12,990 nt of DNA from Burkholderiaceae bacterium (GTDB lineage: Bacteria; Pseudomonadota; Gammaproteobacteria; Burkholderiales; Burkholderiaceae_E): contig JAHYJF010000079.1 in the NCBI GenBank assembly GCA_019428955.1, positions 1 to 12,990 of the forward strand. The letters are read 5' to 3'. Shown in pieces: positions 12,982 through 12,990 of the stretch (position 1 is the first letter of the stretch; every line of letters begins with the position of its first letter). The position numbers were made by a program, and so were the translations under genes. The notes under the pieces are model-generated. The model did no database searches, was not told where the DNA came from, and saw only the letters and a program-made list of their open reading frames with translations.

Positions 12982-12990
12982 ATGACGATG
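12982..12990 (+). CDS. First codons of a rightward gene leaving the window
   Basis: GAGAGG at 12973-12978 is a good Shine-Dalgarno sequence. It is followed by ATG at 12982 (three bases away, close) and in-frame ATG at 12988 (nine bases away, better). Only two or three codons lie in the window, so the product cannot be named. Confidence 0.45.

Overview
The window is GC-rich DNA from a Pseudomonadota chromosome. A betaproteobacterium, or a closely allied gammaproteobacterium, is most likely. The grounds are the short H-NS protein with a TWTGRGRKP core, ArfB, an acetoacetyl-CoA synthetase, and a σ54-type two-component system. No rRNA, tRNA, insertion sequence or CRISPR array is visible. Genes are densely packed, and the codon use looks uniform by eye.

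Left part (1-3201): the 3' end of an FAD-dependent dehydrogenase (COG2509-like) converges, with one base between stop codons, on an H-NS-family gene. Across a short AT-rich divergent spacer lies a diguanylate cyclase with an N-terminal bacteriohemerythrin domain, a likely O2/redox-to-c-di-GMP sensor. It converges on arfB (stalled-ribosome rescue), and arfB is closely linked to a NYN/PIN-LOTUS putative ribonuclease.

Centre (3346-10646): this is the main interest, a compact locus for transferring electrons out of the quinone pool. A minus-strand operon encodes a membrane-anchored seven-heme cytochrome c followed by a diheme FdnI/HydC-type cytochrome b. Divergent from it are a membrane histidine kinase whose periplasmic sensor carries two heme-c motifs (CX2CH and CX3CH) and, overlapping it by ATGA, a σ54-dependent response regulator with an intact GAFTGA loop. 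Next come a membrane-anchored eight-heme cytochrome c, with CX3CH as its first and CX4CH as its last motif, and a small soluble cytochrome c with no methionine in its mature part. A strong intrinsic terminator closes the series. No catalytic terminal reductase is present.

The pairing of a heptaheme c with a diheme b, beside a σ54 regulator, resembles the CbcBA/BccR quinol-oxidase system of Geobacter as I recall it. The eight-heme protein has the layout of NapC/NrfH/ImcH-type quinol dehydrogenases. My reading, which is inference, is a redox-tuned electron exit module: the heme-containing kinase senses periplasmic or quinone-pool redox state, the regulator switches cytochrome expression, and one or two quinol-cytochrome c oxidoreductases feed a periplasmic carrier.

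Right part (10700-12990): a convergent acetoacetyl-CoA synthetase gene (ketone-body/PHB-related carbon use), a hairpin-containing upstream region, and the first codons of a rightward gene that leaves the window.
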